Positions 8,127 to 16,075 of a stretch of 16,770 bases of DNA are shown here, piece after piece. The stretch is taken from NCBI GenBank assembly GCA_030632545.1, contig DAOVUO010000011.1, positions 1-16,770 on the forward strand, given 5' to 3'. A model generated the notes under the pieces. It had not been told where the DNA came from and made no database searches. It saw nothing but the letters and a program-made list of their open reading frames with translations. The first letter of the stretch is position 1. Every line of letters starts with the position of its first letter. The translations under genes were made by a program, and so were the position numbers. Origin of the DNA: Bacteroidales bacterium (GTDB lineage: Bacteria > Bacteroidota > Bacteroidia > Bacteroidales > DYOH01).

Positions 8127-10406
8127 CTAAAATAATTCCACTTCAATTGTTTGGATAAATGCTGTTAACGTATATTTTCTATGGTATTTCCCTTCTGATA
8201 GAGTTAATAATACACTTATTTTGTTTCCATCATTATCAATAAAATTCACTTCTTGTCTTTTTCCTAAAAAATTACTACTAGCATGGAACAAATTTGATAT
8301 ATGGTTTTCATCCTTTTTATTTTTAGGAAAAATCAATTCAAGCGATTTGTTTGTAACATCTTGAGCACTTCGTTGGAATAGCTTTTCTGCTGCTTTATTA
8401 AAGAATAGTACTTTCTCTTTTATATCAATAGTTATTATTGCATCAAGTGCTCCGTCTAAAGTTTTTTCGTTCAGTATTTTTATGTCTTCAATCTCTATAA
8501 ATTGCGATTTTATTTCAACACGGGCATCATCTAAAGCAGTAGTTAACTTTACTTGTGCAGCTTTTAACTTAATTTCTTGTTCTTCCAGTTTTGCAGTTTG
8601 TTCCATTAGCTTTTTATCTGCTTCAACTTGCATTGTAATATCATGTGCAATAAACACAACTGCTGAAATTTCGTTATAAATGTTTGCAACAGGTGAAAGA
8701 GTTGTTCTCATCCATCTTATATCTTTACCATCAATAGATCTAAGTTTTAAATTATTTTCATAATTTTTTCCATTTATAACTTTGTTCCATGCCTCTTTAA
8801 ATTCTTCGTAATTATTACTTGCTAAAACATCATAAATAGTGTAATCTGTAATTTTATTTTTTTGAATTTCCATTGCAAGTAAGAACTTATTATTTGCTAG
8901 AATGAAATTTCCTGCTAAATCGAATTCGGCTTTAATTGAGCTATTATCAATTGCATTTGAAATTCCTGCGTGGTATATCGATTCAACTTTTTGCTCAGTA
9001 ATGTCTATTGCCAAAAACAGCACTCTTTCAATAGAATCATCTGCTCGTCTAACGCAGGTATAAGTAGCCATAGTCCACAAATCTTTACCAGATTTGGTCA
9101 TTAGTTTCATTGAGCCTTCGAGATGAGTACCTCCTGTTGAAAGTTCTTCCCAAGTTTCTCCAAATGATGCTCTGTCTTTCGGGTTAATAAATTGATATAT
9201 AGGTTTTCCTTCAACTTCTGAATTACTAAAATACTCTAATTTGAAAATAAAATTAGTATTGGCATAAAGTAAATTTCCTTCAGGACTATATTCTGCACGA
9301 ATTAAAGTATGATTTACAGAATTAGTAAAACTCACAAATTCTTCAGCTTGAGACTCTTTCTCTTTTTGAATTTGGTTGAGTCTTTCCATGTTTGACCGTA
9401 AATTTTCTTCCTGCTGAGCCAAAACTTCAGCTTGTTTTCTGGAGTCCTCAAGTAGCTTAGCCTTAATTGCTTCTGTTTTTGTATTTGAAAGTGTAATAGC
9501 TATACTTTCTGCTAATTTTACTAAAAAATCTCGTTTAAATTCAGGAATCTCTTCAAGGGACGAGAATTCCATCATACCATGAATTTCAAAGTCACGAATT
9601 AAGGGAAGTATAAATAGTACCTTAGGATTTGTTTTTCCTAAACCAGAGGTTATATTTACATATCCTTCAGTTACTTCAGGGAGATATAGCGGCTTTTGTT
9701 CAATAGCACATGCGCCCAAAAGACCTTCGCCCCATTCAATTGTTTGGTCACAGAATTTCTTTCTGTCGTATGCATAAGACCCTGTTTGTTCAAATATTTT
9801 TTCGTCTTTTTCAATTCTTAAAACAAAAAAACCACCTTGGTCAACATCTATGTAATCAACTAATTTGGATATTAGAAGATATGACAGTTCTGATAAATTA
9901 GTAGTAGAGCGTAAATGTTCGCCAAATAATGCTAAACCCTCTGTAATCCATCTTCTTTCCTCATCTTCTTTATTTCTTTTTTCTTCTTCATTCTGAGAAC
10001 GTTTTATTTCGTCTTGAAGCTTTACTAAAGAGTCTGCAATTTCGTTTTCAGAAACCGATTTTGCAAATTGTGCATCAACGTGGCCTTCTCTGAGTTTTTC
10101 AACAAACTCAAAAATTTCAGTACGACTTCTTCGTGTTGTGCTTAATTTTACTTGATAACCTTGAGTTACATTATTAAATAATTTATTAATATAGTATGCT
10201 AAGGTAGGAAATATAATGATTAACGAATCCGTAACCCATAGGAAAGGGAAATACACATGAAGGTGTAAAACGCCTATAAAGTTAAGCTTAATATTTTCAA
10301 TAGATATAGCAGTGGTAATCAAACCTAAAGCGGCTATTATGAGTCCTATTAAGAATCCTATAAGGATTATTGTGTATTTATTTTGATTTTTTAGCTTAAT
10401 GAACAT
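8127..10406 (-). CDS. Membrane-anchored GAF and triple-PAS sensor protein with no output domain
   Basis: A 759-residue signalling protein. Two membrane helices (about 12-34 and 50-72) enclose only a short loop, so there is almost no external sensor. A HAMP-like or coiled stretch (75-150) leads into a GAF domain (about 155-310, with WGEGLLG 225-231 and a PLI strand near 268-270). Coiled coil (310-358) precedes PAS1 (about 362-472, ending in the S-box-like FLAIDITEQ), PAS2 (about 482-592, ending FIAHDIT), a second coiled coil (595-645) and PAS3 (about 648-755), which closes the protein. I see no histidine kinase H-box, HATPase, GGDEF, EAL, phosphatase or MCP domain. It could signal by protein contact, perhaps with the 66-residue product encoded 5 nt downstream. 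Domain identities are clear; signal and output are unknown. Confidence 0.88.
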   Translation of the reverse strand: MFIKLKNQNKYTIILIGFLIGLIIAALGLITTAISIENIKLNFIGVLHLHVYFPFLWVTDSLIIIFPTLAYYINKLFNNVTQGYQVKLSTTRRSRTEIFEFVEKLREGHVDAQFAKSVSENEIADSLVKLQDEIKRSQNEEEKRNKEDEERRWITEGLALFGEHLRSTTNLSELSYLLISKLVDYIDVDQGGFFVLRIEKDEKIFEQTGSYAYDRKKFCDQTIEWGEGLLGACAIEQKPLYLPEVTEGYVNITSGLGKTNPKVLFILPLIRDFEIHGMMEFSSLEEIPEFKRDFLVKLAESIAITLSNTKTEAIKAKLLEDSRKQAEVLAQQEENLRSNMERLNQIQKEKESQAEEFVSFTNSVNHTLIRAEYSPEGNLLYANTNFIFKLEYFSNSEVEGKPIYQFINPKDRASFGETWEELSTGGTHLEGSMKLMTKSGKDLWTMATYTCVRRADDSIERVLFLAIDITEQKVESIYHAGISNAIDNSSIKAEFDLAGNFILANNKFLLAMEIQKNKITDYTIYDVLASNNYEEFKEAWNKVINGKNYENNLKLRSIDGKDIRWMRTTLSPVANIYNEISAVVFIAHDITMQVEADKKLMEQTAKLEEQEIKLKAAQVKLTTALDDARVEIKSQFIEIEDIKILNEKTLDGALDAIITIDIKEKVLFFNKAAEKLFQRSAQDVTNKSLELIFPKNKKDENHISNLFHASSNFLGKRQEVNFIDNDGNKISVLLTLSEGKYHRKYTLTAFIQTIEVELF

Positions 10407-10810
10407 GAAAATTGTTTTGATTCCAGATTCTCTTCAACAAATATAAATAAAAAATTATAGAAAATACTATCTGCTTTTTTTTTTTGCAAACAGCATAAAA
10501 ACTATTTATACATATTTTTTTGTTTCAAATAGTGTTCCAAATGCAACACTTGCTTAAATTTTGAGTTTTATATAGTAGTTTGTGAGTATAAGTTTTTGGT
10601 AGTAGTGTTTTATTGTGTAAGTATTGAGTGTTTTAAATTGCTTTTAATCAATATTGTACATAAAAATGTGAAGAATTGTTGTAATTTTATAATTTGCTGT
10701 TTTGTGTAGTTTTTTTATTAGGGATAGAATAAAAATAAGTTAAAAGCTTTTTTTAGATGTTATAACTTTATATCTTGTTTTATGCATTTTATTTGATAGT
10801 GTAGAAGTTT
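10407..10810. other. 404-nt divergent intergenic region
   Basis: This separates the divergently transcribed sensor gene (-) and ACP phosphodiesterase gene (+). I found no ORF, tRNA or convincing structured RNA. It holds the putative sensor promoter (10438-10445), an 11-T run (10475-10485), a small hairpin AGTGTT/AACACT (10531-10550), and an 87-nt stretch from 10554 to 10640 with no C on the plus strand. For the plus-strand gene the best -7-like string is TAACTTTA (10763-10770), one mismatch from TAnnTTTG, with no matching -33 element, so that promoter is unresolved. Confidence 0.6.
10438..10445 (-). promoter_or_regulatory. Putative -7 promoter element of the PAS/GAF sensor gene
   Basis: The minus strand reads TATATTTG, an exact TAnnTTTG match and the same octamer as the one before parE, 31 nt ahead of the sensor ATG. 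The -33 region is only T-rich (TTTT in place of TTTG). An 11-bp A:T tract (10475-10485) begins 30 nt further upstream and could act like an UP element. Position and exact match make it the best promoter candidate in this gap. Confidence 0.45.
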
Positions 10811-11446
10811 ATGAATTATTTGGCTCATTTATATTTATCTGGTGATTCGGAAGATCTTAGGATAGGAAATTTTTTAGGAGATCATATTAAAGGACGAAAT
10901 TTATCTCAGTTTCCTGAGGGTGTGAGGCGTGGAATAGTTCTTCATCGGCAAATTGACTATTTTACTGACCACCATGATATCGTCCGAAAAAGTATGTCAC
11001 GATTACGAAAAAAATATCATAAATATGCAGGTGTTATAGTCGATATTTTGTACGATCATTATTTGTCTGTAGAGTGGAAACATTATTCTAATGAATCTTT
11101 ATCTTCGTTTATTAGAGATAATTATGCTATTTTAATAAGGAATTATGATATGTTGCCTAGTAGAGTTAAATGGCAATTACCAATAATTATTGGTAGAAAT
11201 ACTTTAGGAACTTATGGTCAGTTGAAGGGGATTAAGGAAACTTATAAAATAATGTCAAGGCATACTTCTTTGCCTGATGAGTCGAGGTTTGCAATGCGTG
11301 TAATTAGAAATCATTATGAGGATTTTCGCAATGAATTTAATTTTTTCTTTCCAGATATTATTGAATATGTTGGGGCTGCTTTTGACGTTGAGCTGGATTA
11401 TAAATCGCCACATCAAATTGGAATTAAGAAAAGTGAAGAGGAGTAA
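10811..11446 (+). CDS. Acyl carrier protein phosphodiesterase (AcpH family)
   Basis: Predicted cytosolic hydrolase that removes the 4'-phosphopantetheine arm from holo-ACP, returning apo-ACP, by analogy with E. coli AcpH. The family pattern is clear: MNYLAHLYLS at the start, GNFLGDHIKG (19-28, Asp24), the HRQIDYFTDHH block (45-55) and VDILYDHYLS (77-86), whose His and Asp residues are the likely metal and catalytic ligands of this HD-like family. At 211 residues it is slightly longer than the roughly 193-residue E. coli protein. The ATG at 10811 is chosen because the family conserves this exact N-terminus. It is the only plus-strand gene here and is convergent with nadC, with 8 nt between the two stops. 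Activity in Bacteroidota is assigned by homology, so substrate specificity is inferred. Confidence 0.88.
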   Translation: MNYLAHLYLSGDSEDLRIGNFLGDHIKGRNLSQFPEGVRRGIVLHRQIDYFTDHHDIVRKSMSRLRKKYHKYAGVIVDILYDHYLSVEWKHYSNESLSSFIRDNYAILIRNYDMLPSRVKWQLPIIIGRNTLGTYGQLKGIKETYKIMSRHTSLPDESRFAMRVIRNHYEDFRNEFNFFFPDIIEYVGAAFDVELDYKSPHQIGIKKSEEE

Positions 11447-11454
11447 GCTTTGTT

Positions 11455-12297
11455 TTAAAAATCTGCTTTTAAACTTAAATCTAAACTATTAATTTGGTGA
11501 GTTAATGCTCCTACAGATATATAGTCAACACCACAAAGTGCGTAATCTTTTAAGTTATTGAAAGTAATTCCGCCCGATGATTCTGTTTCATAGCTTTTGT
11601 TTATGAGAGCGATAGCTGATTTAGTGTTTTTTATTGAAAAGTTATCAAGCATTATTCGTTGAATATTGCCAGTATCGAGCACTTCTTTTAATTCATCAAA
11701 GTTCCGAACTTCTATTTCTATGTCAATCTCTAGTTTATTAATTTTTATGTATTCATTGGCTTTTTCAACGGCGTTCTTTATTCCACCTGCAAAATCAATA
11801 TGGTTGTCTTTAAGCATAATCATATCGTAAAGACCAATTCTATGGTTGTATCCACCTCCAATTTTCACTGCCATTTTTTCAATTAATCTATTGCCTGGCG
11901 TTGTTTTTCTAGTGTCTAAAAGTTTTGTATCTAATTCTTTTATTAAATCTGCGTATTTTCTTGTTTTAGTAGCAATGCCACTCATTCGCTGCATAAAATT
12001 TAGTACAAGTCTTTCTGCTTGTAATATATTTCTTACGTTTCCTTCAACTTCAAAAACAATATCGCCATCTTTTATTTTGTCACCATCGTTTAAATATGAA
12101 TTAATATTTAAATTATTGTCAATTTTGTTAAATACACGATGTGCAATATCAAGTCCAGCTATAATGCCATCTTGTTTGACTAAAAGTTTGGCTTTGCCAT
12201 TTGCTTTTTCGGGAATACAGGATAAAGAACTGTGGTCTCCTGAACCAATGTCTTCTTTTATTGCTAAATCAATTAAAGAGTCTATGTTGTAGTGCAT
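11455..12297 (-). CDS. nadC: Nicotinate-nucleotide pyrophosphorylase, carboxylating (quinolinate phosphoribosyltransferase)
   Basis: Converts quinolinate and PRPP to nicotinate mononucleotide, CO2 and pyrophosphate, the third step of de novo NAD synthesis, in the cytosol. Family signatures in order: an EDIGSGDHSS entry segment, AERLVLNFMQRMSGIAT, DTRKTTPGNR (substrate-binding Arg and Lys), the KIGGGYNHRIGLYD and MLKDNHI blocks, EIEVRN, IMLDN, ESSGGI and the closing GVDYISVGALTH. About 280 residues is the normal length. I start at the ATG at 12297; the frame extends four codons upstream to a TTG at 12309, but an ATG close to the conserved region is more likely. It lies directly downstream of the DUF4783 gene and is probably co-transcribed with it. 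nadA and nadB are not in the window. Confidence 0.95.
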   Translation of the reverse strand: MHYNIDSLIDLAIKEDIGSGDHSSLSCIPEKANGKAKLLVKQDGIIAGLDIAHRVFNKIDNNLNINSYLNDGDKIKDGDIVFEVEGNVRNILQAERLVLNFMQRMSGIATKTRKYADLIKELDTKLLDTRKTTPGNRLIEKMAVKIGGGYNHRIGLYDMIMLKDNHIDFAGGIKNAVEKANEYIKINKLEIDIEIEVRNFDELKEVLDTGNIQRIMLDNFSIKNTKSAIALINKSYETESSGGITFNNLKDYALCGVDYISVGALTHQINSLDLSLKADF

Positions 12298-12313
12298 TAT
12301 GTGGCTCAAATTG

Positions 12314-12724
12314 TTAGTTTTGTTCTATTCTGAGTTGGTTTATAACTTCTTTTCCATTTTTAATACGAATAAGAAAAGTTACATTAAAGCTACTTGAGAA
12401 TGTGGTGAGTTTTCCAGTGGCATATACTAATTCACCTCTGCTTCCTTCGTGTAGAATATCAAAATTTGTGGGTCTGTTTTTTGCGAAGAAATTACTGATA
12501 ATCATTTCTGCCTGTGTTTTACTACAAATTTCCTCGTATATATTATCGTTTTCAGATATAACAAGTTCGAGACTACTGCTAAAAAAACTAGCTAAATGAG
12601 CACTATTCCCATTTTTAATTGCCTCAGACAAATCAGTTGGAACTCTCTGCGGTAGAACAAATCCACTAAAAAGTAGCCAAAAGAAAATTAGTATAGATGT
12701 GGGGTATCTTAAAAATCTTTTCAT
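12314..12724 (-). CDS. Exported DUF4783 family protein
   Basis: A 136-residue protein of unknown function. From the ATG at 12724 it begins MKRFLRYPTSI and has one hydrophobic segment (about 8-22) typical of a signal peptide or N-terminal anchor, so it probably acts in the periplasm. The mature part (from about residue 25) has the SNTF2-like DUF4783 pattern: SEAIKNGNSAHLASFFSSSLELVI, a segment ending in AEMIISNFFAKNRP, LHEGSRGELVYATGKLTT, and a final strand VINQLRIEQN. The frame runs upstream to an ATG at 12820, adding 32 charged residues that would bury the signal segment, so I prefer 12724. It precedes nadC by about 16 nt, a pairing I associate with Bacteroidota, but no role in NAD metabolism is implied. 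Confidence 0.78.
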   Translation of the reverse strand: MKRFLRYPTSILIFFWLLFSGFVLPQRVPTDLSEAIKNGNSAHLASFFSSSLELVISENDNIYEEICSKTQAEMIISNFFAKNRPTNFDILHEGSRGELVYATGKLTTFSSSFNVTFLIRIKNGKEVINQLRIEQN

Positions 12725-12836
12725 CGGTTTTATAATTGTGATTTTCTCAAAAAAAGCAGTATTTTCATATACTCCGTTTTTGAGTTCCTTAATATTTATT
12801 TCAGGCTTGCCCTGTTTCATTTTAATATCACTAAAT

Positions 12837-12866
12837 CAATCATATTAATTATGCACAAAAATCAAA
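12837..12866 (-). promoter_or_regulatory. Putative promoter for the DUF4783-nadC unit
   Basis: On the minus strand, TTTG (12863-12866), an 18-nt spacer and TATGATTG (12837-12844; one mismatch from TAnnTTTG) resemble the Bacteroidota -33/-7 pair. Transcription would start near 12830, giving a leader of about 105 nt to the preferred ATG at 12724, or only about 10 nt to the alternative ATG at 12820. This is the one argument in favour of the longer protein. Confidence 0.35.
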
Positions 12867-12955
12867 CCATATTACGATAAAAGTAGTAATAAGTTATTAA
12901 CAGTTTTATTTTATTTTTTGTTAGACTCACTTCATTATTGCTGAAAAAAACATAA

Positions 12956-14710
12956 TTATCTATCACTAAATACATGAATAGTGCCATTAATCTTATGTTT
13001 TTGGTCGTCTTTTCCTTCTGCAATAATTATATAGTAGTATATTCCAGTTTTAACTATTTTATTTCCATTATTTCCTAATGTTCCGTCCCAGCCTTGTTCC
13101 ATCTCATCAATATTTTTCAGTTTGGCAATTTTTTCTCCCCATCTACTATAAATAATTAATTCTCCGCTTCTTAATCCTTCAAAGCTAATCTTCATTCTAT
13201 CATTTATACCATCATTATTAGGTGTAAAAACATTTGGCGCATCTATTGACGATACTGGTGCAGTTACAATTATAGTAATGGTGTCTTTATTTATACATCC
13301 GAATTTAGAGGTGGCGGTTAATATTGATTCATATTCTCCCTTATCTAAATAAATATTTTGAATATTTGTTTCATCATAAGCATTATTGCCATCACCAAAA
13401 TCCCAATAGTAAGTTCCATCTTTCCAGCTTGTTGTATTAGTAAAACTTACTTCTAGCTCTGCATCGCCAGTTGATGGACTTGCAGTAAAACTTGCTGTCT
13501 GGACTTCAATAATTATGGCTGTATCGGCAATGCAGCCATAATTATCGTGCGAATAAAAGTTGAATTTAATAATGGCATCACCTAAAAGAGGCTCAGCTGT
13601 TGTCTGTAGTTGCATTGAATCTTCTAAAAAGTATCCTGAAACCGAAGATTTCCATTGATATTTTTGTGCTGAATTTTTAAATTCTTTTAAAGGAGGAATG
13701 CTATCCAGAATAAGTTTCCAAGCTTTAATATAGCCATTGTCGATATCATTATTATCTATTACTGCAATACTCCAATTTCCATTGTATGGGCAACCAACTA
13801 GATTTGAAAAAGACTCATTTGGCAAATAACTTCCTGTGGGATAATATGGTTCATTAGTGTAACTACTATCGGCATTGTCAACAAAAGAATTAAAATACTG
13901 TTGTTCTTCTTGCTCCATTGTTCCATAATTTGGAATTTTTTCAGTAAAATAATACCAATAAGCATTTCCTTTAATTGAATCTAATGCTTCATTATCAACA
14001 GGTTCGCCCATGAATGTTTTTTTTGTTCCAGTGTTTTTTAGAGTTATAAGTTTTCCGCTTGGACAAATTAATTGAATTTCAATATCTTGAGCATTTGAGT
14101 GTTCAAGAAGTATTCCTATGGTATCAATATTTTCTTTATTGACTATTTTATTATTAGGCGAATAAATTTCATGAGTTAATTTTGATGTAAATGGAAGTCC
14201 ATTTTTTATTTCGAATTCAGTTTCTTCCTCAATTATGTTCGGATATTCATATTTCCACAAAGGATATTCTACTTGAGCACTTAAATCAATTATGTCGTTG
14301 TTTTTTCCATCGTAGCATATACTTGCAGTGTCGGCACTTGAAACAGTTCCACTAAAATAGGGTGAAAATGCAATTCGTATATATTTACTTGCAAATAAGG
14401 TGTCTTTATTTGGGCTAATGGTTTTTAGCTGAATAAAATATCCTCCACTTTCAGAATACACATTTGCAACTGAATCTGTATTAATACCACTTTCGCTAAT
14501 TTTATTACCATATTGCCATTCAAAATAAGTGTTAGTTTCAAGAGCACTGGAATCGCTTTGTCGTGCAATGAAAATAATATTAGAATCAAGGCAAAAGTTC
14601 AAAGTATCAGCATCTTGAGCCTCGGGTAATGTGAATATTTTTAAATCCTGAGCACCAGTGCTTAAGCTAAAAATTAGGAAGAGAATTATTGTTGAAAATT
14701 TGCTTGTCAT
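12956..14710 (-). CDS. Secreted surface protein with P-domain, PKD domain and T9SS type B sorting domain
   Basis: A 584-residue exported protein. A signal peptide occupies about 1-20 (cleavage near GAQ). Residues about 195-340 resemble the beta-sandwich P-domain (proprotein convertase P/Homo B): VLE-like LLEHSNAQDIEIQLICPSG, then GNWSIAVIDNNDIDNGYIKAWKL. Residues about 403-483 are a PKD domain with WDFGDG (436-441). Residues about 490-584 are the CHU_C / gliding-motility C-terminal domain, with APNVFTPNNDGINDRM, the YSRWGE turn (521-526), GWDGT (540-544) and a final beta strand. This domain directs export through the type IX secretion system and surface attachment. There is no protease or other catalytic domain, so the P-domain stands without its usual subtilisin partner. 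The product is probably a surface structural or adhesive protein. Its ligand is unknown. Confidence 0.87.
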   Translation of the reverse strand: MTSKFSTIILFLIFSLSTGAQDLKIFTLPEAQDADTLNFCLDSNIIFIARQSDSSALETNTYFEWQYGNKISESGINTDSVANVYSESGGYFIQLKTISPNKDTLFASKYIRIAFSPYFSGTVSSADTASICYDGKNNDIIDLSAQVEYPLWKYEYPNIIEEETEFEIKNGLPFTSKLTHEIYSPNNKIVNKENIDTIGILLEHSNAQDIEIQLICPSGKLITLKNTGTKKTFMGEPVDNEALDSIKGNAYWYYFTEKIPNYGTMEQEEQQYFNSFVDNADSSYTNEPYYPTGSYLPNESFSNLVGCPYNGNWSIAVIDNNDIDNGYIKAWKLILDSIPPLKEFKNSAQKYQWKSSVSGYFLEDSMQLQTTAEPLLGDAIIKFNFYSHDNYGCIADTAIIIEVQTASFTASPSTGDAELEVSFTNTTSWKDGTYYWDFGDGNNAYDETNIQNIYLDKGEYESILTATSKFGCINKDTITIIVTAPVSSIDAPNVFTPNNDGINDRMKISFEGLRSGELIIYSRWGEKIAKLKNIDEMEQGWDGTLGNNGNKIVKTGIYYYIIIAEGKDDQKHKINGTIHVFSDR

Positions 14711-14730
14711 TTTATATTTAGTGATTCTAC

Positions 14731-14763
14731 AGCTTTTTAGTGGAATAGAACCTCTAAAAAGCT
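14731..14763 (-). promoter_or_regulatory. Strong hairpin in the leader of the T9SS cargo gene
   Basis: AGCTTTTTAG (14731-14740) and CTAAAAAGCT (14754-14763) form a perfect 10-bp stem, extended inward, past one T-T mismatch, by a GG/CC pair around a 7-nt loop. It ends 20 nt before the ATG at 14710. No U-run follows on the minus strand, so it is not a canonical terminator for the upstream permease gene, though it might end that transcript weakly. It could equally be an mRNA-stabilising 5' hairpin, an attenuating structure or an operator. Confidence 0.5.
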
Positions 14764-14778
14764 TATTTGTAATTTGGT

Positions 14779-14786
14779 CAAAAGTA
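14779..14786 (-). promoter_or_regulatory. Putative -7 promoter element of the T9SS cargo gene
   Basis: The minus strand reads TACTTTTG, an exact TAnnTTTG match. The nearest TTGG upstream is 15 nt away, shorter than the usual 19. Transcription from here would begin near 14772 and place the 14731-14763 hairpin inside a leader of about 60 nt. Confidence 0.35.
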
Positions 14787-14817
14787 GTAAAATTTTCAAT
14801 CCAATTTTATAGTTCTA

Positions 14818-16068
14818 CTAATTTATCTTATTGTTGACAAGTACTTTTGTCATGCTTTTTATCAATAAGCTTGAACTTATCCATGAAAATATAATTCCTA
14901 TTAAACTTACTGATAAAAAGATATTTAAAATATCAGAACCAATTATTTTCACAGGATAAGAATCAATAATAAATGTGCCTGTTTGAGGTAATCCAATTAA
15001 ACCAAATTCTTGTTGAACATAAGCTGCTATTGCACCTATAGAAACTCCTAATAATGCGCCAGTAAAGAATATCATACTACTATTTAGAGCAAAAATGTTT
15101 CGTATTTTTTTAGCTGGCATCCCAATAGCAGAAAGTATAAAAATATCATGTTTTTTATCTAATATTAGCATAGTAATAGCACCAATTCCATTAAAAGATG
15201 CAATTAGTAATACAAATATAAAAATAATAAAAATCATCTTTTTTTCCGATTTCATCATTTTATATAATGTATCGTGTTGTTGATATCTGTCTAATACTTT
15301 GAATTTGTAGCCAAGTTTGTTGGCAATAATTGTTTGTACTTTTTGCACATTTGCATCACTTTTTAGTTTTACAATAATTGCAGTAGCTTTATTTTCCTTT
15401 TTTAATAGTTCTTGTGCATAATCTATAGATACGATAACATATTTTATATCATAATCTTGTTGAATAGAGAAAATTCCAACTGGAATAATTGGTGCTTTAT
15501 TGAATAAACTTGTAGGGTCAAACGAGAATTTTTGATTAGACTGTGGTACCCATATATTTAAGTATTTAAGCGAGTTAAGTGATACAGATAGCTTATGAGC
15601 TACACCGTTTCCTAAAACAGCACTGTATTTAATTGTTTGATTTTCAATGGGGTCTTTTAGTTTGAAAATCCCATTTACTATCATAGTGTCTATACCAGAT
15701 ATTTTAGTAAAATTATCCTCTACACCTAAAATTGTTCCTACAAATTTTCTATTACTGTATTGTAATAGAGCATTTTCCTCAACAATGTATGAGAAGTGTG
15801 CTATTTCTTCAATATCATAAAGAGTTTTTTCAAGGAAAATACTTTGATTGAAGTTTTTTCCTTTTACTAATTCTATTTTTAAGTCGGGGTCAAAGGTGTT
15901 TAATAAGTTTTTTACTAAGTCATCAATTCCATTAAATACTGATAATATTATAATTAAAGCAGCAGAGCCTATTGTAATAGCTAGAATTGAAATCCCTGAA
16001 ATAAGGTTTATTATATTTCTGATTTTTCGTGAGAAAAAGTATTTTTTTGCAAAAAAGAATGAAAACAT
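14818..16068 (-). CDS. LolC/LolE-type ABC transporter permease (FtsX-like family)
   Basis: A 416-residue inner-membrane permease with the MacB/Lol topology: one helix near the N-terminus (about 20-46), a large periplasmic domain (about 47-275), then three helices (about 277-300, 326-350 and 385-408). The start, with FFAKKYFFSRK followed by NLISGISILAITIGSAALIIILSVFNGID, matches the family's consensus. The coupling-helix region has KKHDIFILSAIGMPAKKIRNIF (from about residue 306). Family members pair with an ATPase (LolD) to release lipoproteins from the inner membrane, which suggests this role; no ATPase gene is in the window. It starts 7 nt after the YfiR-family gene and lies in the rbfA operon. 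In Bacteroidota rbfA is commonly next to such a permease, and the gene between the two is the unusual part. Confidence 0.87.
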   Translation of the reverse strand: MFSFFFAKKYFFSRKIRNIINLISGISILAITIGSAALIIILSVFNGIDDLVKNLLNTFDPDLKIELVKGKNFNQSIFLEKTLYDIEEIAHFSYIVEENALLQYSNRKFVGTILGVEDNFTKISGIDTMIVNGIFKLKDPIENQTIKYSAVLGNGVAHKLSVSLNSLKYLNIWVPQSNQKFSFDPTSLFNKAPIIPVGIFSIQQDYDIKYVIVSIDYAQELLKKENKATAIIVKLKSDANVQKVQTIIANKLGYKFKVLDRYQQHDTLYKMMKSEKKMIFIIFIFVLLIASFNGIGAITMLILDKKHDIFILSAIGMPAKKIRNIFALNSSMIFFTGALLGVSIGAIAAYVQQEFGLIGLPQTGTFIIDSYPVKIIGSDILNIFLSVSLIGIIFSWISSSLLIKSMTKVLVNNKIN

Positions 16069-16075
16069 GTTATGG

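Noticed and set aside
10531..10550. AGTGTT/AACACT hairpin in the divergent gap
   Set aside because: Only 6 bp, no T-run on either strand and no other sign of a terminator or operator; expected by chance in 400 nt.
11846..12292. 148-residue plus-strand open frame
   Set aside because: Antisense to nadC, whose active-site motifs are all in the minus-strand frame.
12821..12955. Possible terminator after the T9SS cargo gene
   Set aside because: T-rich stretches are present but no stem precedes them on the minus strand.
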